64,000 bases of DNA, taken from the NCBI RefSeq assembly GCF_042666435.1, contig NZ_JBHTDC010000001.1:248001-312000 (forward strand), read 5' to 3'. The stretch's first letter is position 1. Every line of letters starts with the position of its first letter. The stretch comes from Allosphingosinicella sp042666435 (GTDB lineage Bacteria; Pseudomonadota; Alphaproteobacteria; Sphingomonadales; Sphingomonadaceae). This document shows, in pieces, positions 1 to 8,919 of this stretch. Made by a program: the position numbers and the translations under genes. The notes beneath the pieces are model-generated. The model was not told the origin of the DNA. It did not search any database and worked only from the letters and a program-made list of their open reading frames with translations.

Positions 1-1543
1 AATCGACCTCGGCGTCGGAATAAGCCCGCGCGACGATGCGCAGGGAAGGATTCATCGCGCGCGCCTGTTCGACGATCTGCCCGGCCTCGAACGTCTGCGG
101 GATTGCGACGAAAAGAAGCCTCGCATCCTTCAAGCCGGCTTTGGCCAGCATCTGGGGATTGGCGGCGTTGCCTATGACCAGCTCCGCCTTGTCGGGGTCG
201 GGTAGATTGTCGGCATCGGATTGGACCTCCACGATTTTCGGTCGCTCGCCTTTCTCGATCAGCCCCGCCGCGACAAGCGAACCGACATGGCCGTAGCCGA
301 TCACGACCGCATGGCCGCTCGTCCGGGAATCGGCCTCCGCGGCATCGACGGCGGCGGCCTCGGCCGGGCTCTCCATCTTGCGCGAGAAGCGGCCGACGGC
401 GGTGAACAGCAAGGGATTGATCAGGATCGAGATGATCGCGCCGGCCAGGATGAGGTCGCGGGCGTCGTCGGCCAGAACGCCGAGATAGGTGCCGAGCGCC
501 GCCAGAATGAAGGAGAATTCGCCGATCTGCGCCAGGCTGACGGCGATGGTGAAGGCGGTGCGTCGCGGCCGGCCGAACGCCACCACGATCGCGTAGGCGG
601 CGGCCGACTTGCCGACGAGGATGATGAGCAAGGTGGCGAGGAGCGGCAGCGGATCGGTGAGCACGATCGACGGATTGAACAGCATGCCTACGGAGACGAA
701 GAACAGGACCGCGAAGGCATCGCGCATCGGCAGCGTTTCCTCGGCCGCGCGCTGGCTTAACGGCGATTCGGCGAGGATCATGCCGGCGAAGAAGGCGCCG
801 AGCGCGAAGGAGACCCCGAACAGCTTGGCCGCGCCATAGGCGACGCCCAGAGCAATCGCGAGAACCGCCAGCCGGAACAATTCGCGCGAGCCGCTATGCG
901 CCACCCGGTGCAGGATGGTCGGAACGAGGCGCCTTCCGACGATCAGCATGAAGGCGATGAAGCCGGCGACCTTGGCGATCGTGACAAGCAGCGTGACGCC
1001 GATGCTGGTGCCCGCGTCGGCGCCCGCGACAAAGGCGGGCAGCAGGACCAGCGCCAGCACCATCACGAGATCCTCGACAATCAGCCAGCCGACCGCGATC
1101 CTGCCGCGTTCGGTGTCGAGAAGATTGCGGGTCTGGATGGCGCGGAGCAGCACCACGGTGCTCGCCACCGACAGGGCGAGTCCGAAGACCATGCCGCCGG
1201 CAAGCGACCAGCCCATCATCTGACCAAGGCCCATGCCGAGCAATGTCGCGACCGCGATCTGCACGAGGGCGCCCGGTATCGCGACCCGGCGGACGGACAT
1301 GAGGTCCTTCACCGAAAAGTGCAGGCCTACGCCGAACATCAGCAGAATCACGCCTAGCTCGGCGAGCTGGTTGGCGAGCCCCTGGTCGGCGACATAGCCG
1401 GGCGTGAATGGGCCGACCACGACCCCCGCCAGCACGTAGCCGACCAGCGGCGAAACCCTGAGGCGCACGGCGAGCGCGCTGAAGACGAACGCCAGCACCA
1501 GGCCCGCGACAATCATGGCGATCAAGGGCGTCGCGTGCTGCAT
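1..1543 (-). CDS. CPA2-family cation/proton antiporter with RCK domain (KefB/YbaL type), 3' end outside window
   Basis: Inner-membrane monovalent cation:proton antiporter of the CPA2 (Kef/YbaL) family. The minus strand reads from an ATG at 1543, preceded by GAGGAGAG, as an uninterrupted frame to the window edge (about 514 codons). The N-terminal part is a run of about 12 hydrophobic segments, starting MQHATPLIAMIV and containing the family signature LAELGVILLMFGVGL. It is followed by a cytoplasmic NAD-binding RCK/TrkA-N domain with the Rossmann motif VIGYGHVGSLVA. The C-terminus lies beyond position 1, so total length and any C-terminal domain cannot be judged. It is divergent from a second CPA2 antiporter across a 110-bp gap. 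The transported ion (K+ or Na+) cannot be read from sequence. Family call is firm. Confidence 0.9.
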   Translation of the reverse strand, partial: MQHATPLIAMIVAGLVLAFVFSALAVRLRVSPLVGYVLAGVVVGPFTPGYVADQGLANQLAELGVILLMFGVGLHFSVKDLMSVRRVAIPGALVQIAVATLLGMGLGQMMGWSLAGGMVFGLALSVASTVVLLRAIQTRNLLDTERGRIAVGWLIVEDLVMVLALVLLPAFVAGADAGTSIGVTLLVTIAKVAGFIAFMLIVGRRLVPTILHRVAHSGSRELFRLAVLAIALGVAYGAAKLFGVSFALGAFFAGMILAESPLSQRAAEETLPMRDAFAVLFFVSVGMLFNPSIVLTDPLPLLATLLIILVGKSAAAYAIVVAFGRPRRTAFTIAVSLAQIGEFSFILAALGTYLGVLADDARDLILAGAIISILINPLLFTAVGRFSRKMESPAEAAAVDAAEADSRTSGHAVVIGYGHVGSLVAAGLIEKGERPKIVEVQSDADNLPDPDKAELVIGNAANPQMLAKAGLKDARLLFVAIPQTFEAGQIVEQARAMNPSLRIVARAYSDAEVD

Positions 1544-1653
1544 GCTCTCTCCTCTGCTCGTGGCCGCGGAACCCTTAAGTTCTGAAATCCCGATTTGCGA
1601 GCGGGTCGGGATTAGTTCTGGAATTACGAGAATTGTTCCCGCAGGAAAGCGGC
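1544..1653. promoter_or_regulatory. Shared divergent control region between two antiporter genes
   Basis: The 110 bp between two divergent antiporter genes must hold both promoters. It contains a 7-bp inverted repeat ATCCCGA (1587-1593) / TCGGGAT (1606-1612) with a 12-nt loop. It also contains a direct repeat AGTTCTG at 1578-1584 and 1614-1620, 36 bp apart, flanking the inverted repeat. This layout would suit an operator, but no regulator is identified and no clear -35/-10 pair is seen. Confidence 0.35.
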
Positions 1654-3450
1654 ATGGCGTTGCACATGGATTCCCACGCATTCAGCGATTCACTGGTAAT
1701 ATTGGGCGCGGCGGGGCTGGTCATTCCGGCCTTCGCCAGGTTCCGCGTCAGTCCCGTTATCGGGTTCATCCTGGTGGGCCTGCTGGTGGGACCGGCGGGG
1801 CTGGGGACAATGGTCGACCGGTTTCCCTGGCTCTATTACATCACCATAACCGAGCCGGAATCGATCGCGCCGTTCGCCGAGCTCGGCATCATCCTCCTGC
1901 TCTTCTCGATCGGCCTCGAACTCTCATTCCGCCGCCTGTGGACGATGCGGCGGCTGGTCTTCGGCCTCGGTGCGACGGAATTGCTGGTCGCGGGCGGGCT
2001 GATCGGGGTGGCGCTCCACCTGCTCGGCCAGAATTGGGCGGGCGCGCTCGGCCTGGGCTTCGCGCTCGCTTTATCTTCCACCGCTTTGGTGCTGCCGATG
2101 GTCGGTACGACCAGCCCGGTTGGGCGAAGCGCCTTTTCGATGCTCCTGTTCGAGGATCTGGCGCTGGTGCCGATCATCTTCGCGCTCGGCGCGCTGGCGC
2201 CGTTCGCCGCCGCGGAAGGCTGGGACGGGCTGGCGCGGACATTGTGGCTGGGCGGGCTCACGGTCGGCGCGATGCTCGTGCTCGGCCGCTTCGCTTTGCC
2301 GCCGCTGTTCGCGCAGGCGGCGCGGACCAAGAGCCCTGAGCTTTTCCTGGCGGCGAGCCTGCTGGTCGTCATCCTCGCCAGCATCGCGACGACCGCGGTG
2401 GGCCTGTCGCCCATCGTCGGGGCGCTGCTGGCCGGCCTGCTGATCGCGGAGACCGATTACCATACCGAGGTGGAGGTCATCACGGCGCCGTTCAAAGGCC
2501 TCGCGCTCGGCGTGTTCCTGATCACGGTGGGGATGAGCCTCGACGTGAGGCTGATCCTCGCCAACTGGCCGAGCCTGCTCGCGGCGGTGATCGGCGTGGT
2601 GGCATTGAAGGCGGTCGTCACCGGGGTCGCTCTCAGGATGAGCGGCGCCCGGCGCGGCGTTGCCGCCGAGACGGGGCTGCTCATGGCCTCGCCGTCCGAG
2701 ACGACCCTGATCGTCCTCGCCGCCGCCAGCGCGGCGCAGCTCATCCAGCCGGAGACCGCCGCTTTCTGGCAGATCGTGACCGCGATCGGCCTCACCATCA
2801 CGCCGCTCCTCGCCCATCTCGGGCGAATGGCGGCCCGGCGGGTAGACCTTCAAGCGGATGTCGATCTGCCCGCGTTGGGCGTGGAGGGCAAAGACGCGGT
2901 GGTCGTCATCATCGGCTTCGGCCGGGTCGGACGGCTGGTGGCGGAGATGCTGTCGGTCCACGGCCGCGCCTATATCGCAGTCGATTCCAGCGTCGACACG
3001 GTCGCCGCCGCGCGCCGCGAAGGGTATCCGGTCATGTTCGGCGACATCTCCCGGCCGGGCCTGGTCGACAAATTGAAGCTCGGCCAGGCGAGCGCGCTCG
3101 TGCTGACGATGGACGAGCCGGTGCTCTCGATACGGCTGGTGAGGAAGGCGCGCGGCTGGTGCCCGGACCTCACGATCGTCGCCCGCGCCCGCGACTCACA
3201 ACATGCAGCCGACCTCTACAAAGCGGGCGCGACCGACGCCGTGCCGGAAACGCTGGAATCCTCGCTTCAGCTGTCGGAGGCGGTGCTGGTCGACCTCGGC
3301 ATCGCGATGGGGCCGGTGATCGCCTCGATCCACGACAAGCGCGCGGACTTGAGGAAGGAGATCATGGAATTGGGCCAGCTCAACAAGGAGCCCCCGATCC
3401 AGCGCCGGCGGCTGCGCGACGCGCTCAAGCCGCAATCGTCTCCCCGCTGA
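1654..3450 (+). CDS. CPA2-family cation/proton antiporter with RCK domain
   Basis: Second monovalent cation:proton antiporter of the CPA2 family, 598 aa. The first ~400 residues are hydrophobic exchanger helices with the motif FAELGIILLLFSIGLELS. A TrkA-N/RCK domain starts near residue 415 (VVVIIGFGRVGRLVAEM), predicted to bind NAD(H) and gate transport. The ATG at 1654 is chosen because AGGAAAG sits 6 nt upstream; a TTG at 1633 is possible but has no better site. The gene is paralogous to its divergent neighbour rather than a copy, since the sequences differ widely. Its 3' end overlaps the convergent alaS gene by 26 bp. Substrate ion is unknown. Confidence 0.9.
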   Translation: MALHMDSHAFSDSLVILGAAGLVIPAFARFRVSPVIGFILVGLLVGPAGLGTMVDRFPWLYYITITEPESIAPFAELGIILLLFSIGLELSFRRLWTMRRLVFGLGATELLVAGGLIGVALHLLGQNWAGALGLGFALALSSTALVLPMVGTTSPVGRSAFSMLLFEDLALVPIIFALGALAPFAAAEGWDGLARTLWLGGLTVGAMLVLGRFALPPLFAQAARTKSPELFLAASLLVVILASIATTAVGLSPIVGALLAGLLIAETDYHTEVEVITAPFKGLALGVFLITVGMSLDVRLILANWPSLLAAVIGVVALKAVVTGVALRMSGARRGVAAETGLLMASPSETTLIVLAAASAAQLIQPETAAFWQIVTAIGLTITPLLAHLGRMAARRVDLQADVDLPALGVEGKDAVVVIIGFGRVGRLVAEMLSVHGRAYIAVDSSVDTVAAARREGYPVMFGDISRPGLVDKLKLGQASALVLTMDEPVLSIRLVRKARGWCPDLTIVARARDSQHAADLYKAGATDAVPETLESSLQLSEAVLVDLGIAMGPVIASIHDKRADLRKEIMELGQLNKEPPIQRRRLRDALKPQSSPR

Positions 3451-6085
3451 GCGCTTTGCGCACGGCGTCGAGCGCCGCCTGCGCTCTCGCGCCATCGGGG
3501 CCGCCGCCCTGGGCCATGTCGGGCCGGCCGCCCCCGCCCTGGCCGCCGACTTCGGCGACAGCCTTGCGGACGAGGTCGACGGCGTCGCGGGCGCCGGTGA
3601 GATCATCGGTGACGCCCACCGCGACGGTGGCGCGGCCACCATTGACGGCCACCAGAGCTACCACGCCCGAGCCGACGCGCTGCTTGGCTTCGTCGACCAG
3701 GCCGCGCAGGCCCTTCGGGTCGAGCCCTTCGATCACCTGGCCGATGAAGCCGTGGCCGCCGACCTGCTCGGGACCTGACGCCTCCGCCGCGCTCCCGCCG
3801 CCCAGCGCCAGCGCCTTCTTCGCCTCGGCCAGTTCGCGTTCGAGACGCCGCCGCTCGTCCAGCAGGGCGGCGACCCGGGCGGGCACCTCCTCCGGCGTTG
3901 CCTTGAGCGCCGAGGCCGTTTCCCTGAGGCGATCCTCGCGCGACGTCAGCCATAAGCGGGCCGCTTCCCCGGTCAGCGCCTCGATCCGCCGGACACCCGA
4001 TGCGACGGCGCTTTCGGAGACGATCTTGAAGAGGGCGATGTCGCCCAAAGCGGAGACGTGGGTGCCGCCGCACAATTCGACCGAGTAACTGGCATCACCG
4101 CCCCGGCCCATCGAAAGCACACGGACCTCGTCGCCATATTTCTCGCCGAACAGGGCTATCGCGCCAGCGGCGATCGCCTCGTCCGGAGTCATCAGCCGGG
4201 TGGTGACTTGGTCATTCTCGCGGATGTGGCGGTTCACCTCGGCTTCGACGGCTTCGATATCCTCGGGTGTCAGCGCCTTGGGATGGGAGAAGTCGAAGCG
4301 GAAGCGGTCGGGCGCGACCAGGCTGCCCTTCTGGGTGACATGGGTGCCGAGCCGATTGCGGAGCGCCGCGTGGACCAGATGGGTCGCCGAATGGTTGGCG
4401 CGAACGCGGGCGCGGCGCTCGGCGTCGACTTCGAGGCGCACCGCGTCGCCGACCCTCAGCGTGCCCGCTTTGACGGTCGCGCGATGGGCGTGGAGTCGCC
4501 CGAGCGGCTTTGACGTGTCGGACACGTCCGCCCGCAGGCCGCTGTCGTTGCGGATAAGTCCGGCATCGCCCATCTGGCCGCCGCTCTCGCCATAGAACGG
4601 CGTCTGGTTGGCGATCACGACGATCTCGTCGCCTTCGCCCGCGCTCTCGACGCGGACCCCGTCCTTCACCAGAGCCAGCACCTGGCCCTCGCCTTCGTGG
4701 CCGGAATAGCCGGTGAATTCGGTCGAACCATATTGCTCGGCTATGTCGAACCAGAGATCGTCGGAGGCCTTGTCGCCCGACCCCTTCCAGGCGGCGCGGG
4801 CGGCGGCCTTCTGCTCGGCCATGGCGGCGTCGAAGCCGGCGCGGTCGACGGCGAGGTCCTGGGCCCTCAGCGCGTCCTCGGTAAGGTCGTAGGGGAAACC
4901 GAACGTATCGTAGAGCTTGAACGCGGTCGCGCCGGGAAGGGTGTCGCCCGAGTCCATCCCGGCGGTGGCCTCGTCGAGCAGGCGCAGGCCCTTGTCGAGC
5001 GTCTGGCGGAAGCGCGTCTCCTCCAGCTTCAGCGTCTCCGCGATCAGCGGTTGCGCCCGGACCAGTTCGGGATAAGCGGCGCCCATCTCGGCCACCAAAG
5101 CCGGCACGAGCCGGTGCATGAGCGGCTCGGCGGCGCCGAGGATATGGGCGTGCCGCATGGCGCGGCGCATGATCCGGCGGAGGACATAGCCCCTGCCCTC
5201 ATTGGCCGGAAGCACCCCGTCCGCGACGAGGAAGCCGGACGCGCGCAAATGGTCCGCGATGACGCGATGGCTCGCCTGCCTGTCGCCGGTGGTCGCCGTC
5301 TTCGTGAGCTCCCCGCTCGCCTCGATCAGCGCCTTGAACGTGTCGGTGTCATAATTGTCGTGGACGCCCTGCAGCACGGCGGCGATCCGTTCCAGGCCCA
5401 TGCCGGTGTCGATCGACGGCTTGGGCAGATCCCGGACGATCTCATTGTCCTCCTGCTCGAACTGCATGAAGACGAGGTTCCAGATCTCGACGAAGCGGTC
5501 GCCGTCCTCGTCCGGCGAGCCCGGAGGGCCGCCGGGGATATGATCGCCATGGTCGTAAAAGATTTCGGAGCAGGGTCCGCACGGGCCGGTGTCGCCCATC
5601 GCCCAGAAATTGTCCGAGGTGGGAATGCGGATGATGCGGCTTTCGGGAAGGCCGGCGACCTTCTTCCACAGGTCGAACGCTTCGTCGTCATTGTGGTAGA
5701 CAGTGGCGGTCAGTCGATCCGGATCAAGGCCCCATTCCTTGGTCAGCAAGGTCCAGGCGTGGTGGATCGCCTGTTCCTTGAAATAATCGCCGAACGAGAA
5801 ATTCCCCAGCATTTCGAAGAAGGTATGGTGGCGCGCGGTATAGCCGACATTGTCGAGATCGTTATGCTTGCCGCCCGCGCGGACGCATTTCTGGCTCGAC
5901 GTCGCGGTCGAATAGGGGCGCGTCTCGAGGCCCGTGAAGACGTTCTTGAATGGCACCATGCCGGCGTTGACGAACATCAAGGTGGGATCGTTGTGCGGCA
6001 CCAGAGGTGCCGACGGAACGATCCGATGTCCCTCGCCCCCGAAATAATCGAGGAAGGAGCGGCGGATGTCGTTGGTCGATGTCAT
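3425..6085 (-). CDS. alaS: Alanine--tRNA ligase
   Basis: Charges tRNA-Ala with alanine and edits mischarged Ser/Gly-tRNA in the cytoplasm. At 886 aa it is full length for bacterial AlaRS. The order is: class II catalytic domain (RSFLDYF near the start, then CVRAGGKHNDLDNVG and FFEMLGNFSFGDYF), tRNA-recognition region, and editing domain with zinc ligands HSATH (about residue 565) and CGGTH (about residue 670). The C-terminal C-Ala domain is glycine-rich and ends QGGGGRPDMAQGGG. The start MTSTNDIRRSF fits family alignments. A small hypothetical gene lies 50 bp upstream in the same direction, and the 3' end overlaps the convergent antiporter gene. Confidence 0.98.
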   Translation of the reverse strand: MTSTNDIRRSFLDYFGGEGHRIVPSAPLVPHNDPTLMFVNAGMVPFKNVFTGLETRPYSTATSSQKCVRAGGKHNDLDNVGYTARHHTFFEMLGNFSFGDYFKEQAIHHAWTLLTKEWGLDPDRLTATVYHNDDEAFDLWKKVAGLPESRIIRIPTSDNFWAMGDTGPCGPCSEIFYDHGDHIPGGPPGSPDEDGDRFVEIWNLVFMQFEQEDNEIVRDLPKPSIDTGMGLERIAAVLQGVHDNYDTDTFKALIEASGELTKTATTGDRQASHRVIADHLRASGFLVADGVLPANEGRGYVLRRIMRRAMRHAHILGAAEPLMHRLVPALVAEMGAAYPELVRAQPLIAETLKLEETRFRQTLDKGLRLLDEATAGMDSGDTLPGATAFKLYDTFGFPYDLTEDALRAQDLAVDRAGFDAAMAEQKAAARAAWKGSGDKASDDLWFDIAEQYGSTEFTGYSGHEGEGQVLALVKDGVRVESAGEGDEIVVIANQTPFYGESGGQMGDAGLIRNDSGLRADVSDTSKPLGRLHAHRATVKAGTLRVGDAVRLEVDAERRARVRANHSATHLVHAALRNRLGTHVTQKGSLVAPDRFRFDFSHPKALTPEDIEAVEAEVNRHIRENDQVTTRLMTPDEAIAAGAIALFGEKYGDEVRVLSMGRGGDASYSVELCGGTHVSALGDIALFKIVSESAVASGVRRIEALTGEAARLWLTSREDRLRETASALKATPEEVPARVAALLDERRRLERELAEAKKALALGGGSAAEASGPEQVGGHGFIGQVIEGLDPKGLRGLVDEAKQRVGSGVVALVAVNGGRATVAVGVTDDLTGARDAVDLVRKAVAEVGGQGGGGRPDMAQGGGPDGARAQAALDAVRKALSGETIAA

Positions 6086-6135
6086 GGGCGCGATTTAGGC
6101 GAGGCCGGCCAAGCGGGCAAGCGGCGTCGCCCGCC

Positions 6136-6684
6136 TCAATAGCCGGGCCTGTTCTCCACCGGCTCGTCCTCCCGCGCGATTCCATATTCGGCGGCCGGCG
6201 GGTCGTTCTCCAGGACGGCGGAGACCGCGAGCAGATGGGCCTCGCGTTCCTGCTCGCTGACCGGATAATGCGCGTATCGCCGCACCAGCTCTCGCTCCTC
6301 CGTCAGCGCATCCGGGCCAGTCTCCGCTTCATAGGCGACCGTCTCCACCACCGGGATTTCCGGCGGCGCCCACGCGCTCGCGACATAGGCGTCGACGCCG
6401 CCTTCATATCCCGGCGCCGGATCTTGCCGGCGAGCGGAGCAGCGGGTGCAGCCTGTTCCCAACGGTGCATCGGGGTCCGTGAACCGACCGACATCGACAG
6501 GTTCGGGATCCGGAACTCCCTGCGGCGTCAGGGCGGCGTAGGAATGGGTGCCCTGCGGATCGGTGAAATAGAAAGGATCGATGTCGTTGACGGCGGCGCG
6601 GCCGAAATGAACGCCGAGCCCCACTCCGGCCAGCGTCAGCAAGACCAGCATCGGCAACGTCCTGGCATAATGCACGAAGCGCAA
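6136..6684 (-). CDS. Hypothetical membrane-anchored or exported protein
   Basis: A 182-aa protein I cannot assign to a family. Residues 8-26 form one hydrophobic segment (YARTLPMLVLLTLAGVGLG) with a short basic N-terminus, fitting a membrane anchor or uncleaved signal. The remainder is polar, rich in Pro, Glu and Asp, with one CxxC-like pair (GCTRCSARR) around residues 78-84. It is the gene immediately upstream of alaS in the same direction (50-bp gap), so co-transcription is possible. Codon use looks like its neighbours. It is probably a lineage-restricted sphingomonad protein; no function is proposed. Confidence 0.7.
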   Translation of the reverse strand: MRFVHYARTLPMLVLLTLAGVGLGVHFGRAAVNDIDPFYFTDPQGTHSYAALTPQGVPDPEPVDVGRFTDPDAPLGTGCTRCSARRQDPAPGYEGGVDAYVASAWAPPEIPVVETVAYEAETGPDALTEERELVRRYAHYPVSEQEREAHLLAVSAVLENDPPAAEYGIAREDEPVENRPGY

Positions 6685-6882
6685 CTCCCCTCGTCACAGG
6701 GACCGGCATGCTCCTCCTCCGGCCCGTCCGTGTCAAACCCGCGAGGCGCCGGGAGCGTTCCAAAGTCGGGCCGGGCCGCATTTTCACCCCCTTGCGCTTC
6801 GCGGCATATGGGAGGACGTTGGCGGCTTGGCGCGGACGCGCTCTTCAGCGGGCTCGCGCAGCGGAACCTTAAGGAGAGGATC

Positions 6883-8907
6883 ATGCCGGAAAGATCGGTT
6901 GGCACCAGAAGCATCGCGCTCGTCGGCCCGGGCGGCGCGGGCAAGACGAGCCTCGCCGAAGCCTTGTTGTTCGCCGCCGGCAAGCTCGACCGACAGGGCG
7001 CTGTCGGCAATGGCGGCAGCGTCGGCGACGCCAGTCCCGAGGCCCGCGCCCGCGGCGGCTCGACCGAACTCAACCTGATGCATTTCGATTTCCTCGGCGA
7101 CCGCTTCGCTTTGCTCGACTGCCCGGGATCGATCGGCTTCTCGGCCGACGGCGCGATGGCCGTCGCCGCGGCCGACCTGGCTCTGGTGGTCGTCGATCCC
7201 GAGCCCGACCGCGCCCTCCTCGCCGAGCCCGCGTTGCGGCAGCTGGAAGCGCTCGGCATCCCTCACGCCATCTTCGTCAACAAGATCGACCAGGCGCGCG
7301 GCGGCATCCGCGACCTGCTCGAGGCGCTGCAGCCGATGAGCGCCTCGCCGCTCATCGCGCGCCAGATACCCATTCGAGAAGGCGAGAAGGTGACCGGCTT
7401 CGTCGACCTCGCGCTCGAACGGGCGTTTCACTATCGCCCCGGCAAGCCGTCGGAGCAGACCGAGATACCGGCGAGCCTGGCCGAGCGCGAGGCGGCGGAC
7501 CGGTTCCACATGCTGGAACAACTCGCCGACCATGACGATGCCTTGCTCGAACAATTGCTGATGGACGAGACCCCGGACCTTCCGACCGTGCTCGCCGATC
7601 TCGCCCGCGAGACGCGCGAGAATCTGGGCGTGCCGGTATTGTTCGGATCGGCCCTCAACGGCTTCGGCATAAGGCGGCTGCTGAAGGCGCTGCGGCACGA
7701 GGCCCCGGGTCCCGCAGCGGCCGCCGAAAGGCTGGGCGCGAAGGATGGCTGCGCCTTCGTCTTCAAGGTTTCGCATGGCGGCGCGATGGGCCGGCTGGCG
7801 CTCGCCCGTGTGTTCGGAGGCGCGCTCAGCGAGGGCGCCGAGCTGACCAACGCCGACGGCGATCCGGTGCGGATCGGAACCCTGTTCGCCGTGCAGGGGG
7901 AGAAGACGGCCAAGGTGTCGAAGGCCGAAACGGGCGACGTGGTGGCCATCGCCAAGGCCGAACCGGTCGGCGCGGGCCAGTGGCTCAGCGCGGGAAAACC
8001 GGCCCCTTCGCCCGAGGTCGAACTGCCGGCCAGCAATTACGTGCTGGCGATCGCGACCCGCGACCGCAAGGACGACGTCCGCCTCTCCACGGCGCTGCAC
8101 AAATTGGTCGAGGAGGATCCTTCGCTCCACTGGGAGCAGGATGAGGCCCTGCACGAGACCCGCCTCAGCGGCGTCAGCGACGAGCATCTGAAGGTCACCA
8201 TCGCCCGGCTGAAGCGGCGCTACGGCGTCGCCGTCGATTCGAAGCCGCCGACGGTCGGCTACAAGGAGTCGATCCGCAAGGAGGTCACCCAGCGCGGGCG
8301 GCACAAGAAGCAGTCCGGCGGCCACGGCCAGTTCGGCGACGTCGTGATCGAGCTCAAGCCGCTCGCGCGCGGCGAGGGTTTCCGCTTCGACGAGCGCATC
8401 CACGGCGGCGCGGTGCCGAGACAATATATGTCCGCCGTCGAGCAGGGCGCGCGCGACGCGACGTTGAAGGGGCCGCTAGGCTTCCCGGTGGTCGATGTGG
8501 CGGTGACCCTGACCGACGGCAGCTACCACAGCGTCGACAGCTCCGAGCTTGCCTTCCGCACCGCGGGGCGGATCGCGGTCAGCGAAGCGCTGGCGGCGGC
8601 GGCGCCGCATCTGCTGGAACCGGTCCACAGGATCGTCGTGACGACACCGGGGAATGCGACCTCGCGAATCACGTCGGCCATCTCGAGCCGGCGGGGGCAG
8701 ATGCTCGGCATGGCCCCGCGCGAAGGCTGGTCGCGGTGGGACCGGATCGAGGCCCTGATGCCCGAATCGGAGCTTCGCGGCCTGGATGCCGAGCTGCGTT
8801 CGCTGAGCCAGGGGCTGGCGAGCTATGAAGCCGAATTCGACCATCTGGCCGAGCTCAACGGCAAGCTCGCTGACGAAGTCGTCCAGCAGGTGCTCGAACC
8901 GGCATAG
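6883..8907 (+). CDS. Elongation factor G-like translational GTPase paralogue
   Basis: A 674-aa relative of EF-G, slightly shorter than canonical EF-G (about 690-700 aa), with all five EF-G domains apparent. G1 is GPGGAGKT (residues 15-22), G4 is VNKID (about 131-135), and the domain IV-like segment GRHKKQSGGHGQFGD is well conserved. Two hallmarks of canonical EF-G differ. The switch I RGIT motif is absent. The switch II segment reads DCPGSIGF (about 79-86), where canonical EF-G has DTPGHVDF, so the catalytic histidine is replaced by serine. The ATG at 6883 follows AAGGAGAGG. The gene stands alone. It is an EF-G-type paralogue of unknown specific role, not the main fusA, which normally lies in the str operon. 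Confidence 0.85.
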   Translation: MPERSVGTRSIALVGPGGAGKTSLAEALLFAAGKLDRQGAVGNGGSVGDASPEARARGGSTELNLMHFDFLGDRFALLDCPGSIGFSADGAMAVAAADLALVVVDPEPDRALLAEPALRQLEALGIPHAIFVNKIDQARGGIRDLLEALQPMSASPLIARQIPIREGEKVTGFVDLALERAFHYRPGKPSEQTEIPASLAEREAADRFHMLEQLADHDDALLEQLLMDETPDLPTVLADLARETRENLGVPVLFGSALNGFGIRRLLKALRHEAPGPAAAAERLGAKDGCAFVFKVSHGGAMGRLALARVFGGALSEGAELTNADGDPVRIGTLFAVQGEKTAKVSKAETGDVVAIAKAEPVGAGQWLSAGKPAPSPEVELPASNYVLAIATRDRKDDVRLSTALHKLVEEDPSLHWEQDEALHETRLSGVSDEHLKVTIARLKRRYGVAVDSKPPTVGYKESIRKEVTQRGRHKKQSGGHGQFGDVVIELKPLARGEGFRFDERIHGGAVPRQYMSAVEQGARDATLKGPLGFPVVDVAVTLTDGSYHSVDSSELAFRTAGRIAVSEALAAAAPHLLEPVHRIVVTTPGNATSRITSAISSRRGQMLGMAPREGWSRWDRIEALMPESELRGLDAELRSLSQGLASYEAEFDHLAELNGKLADEVVQQVLEPA

Positions 8908-8919
8908 CGGTCCCGGTCG

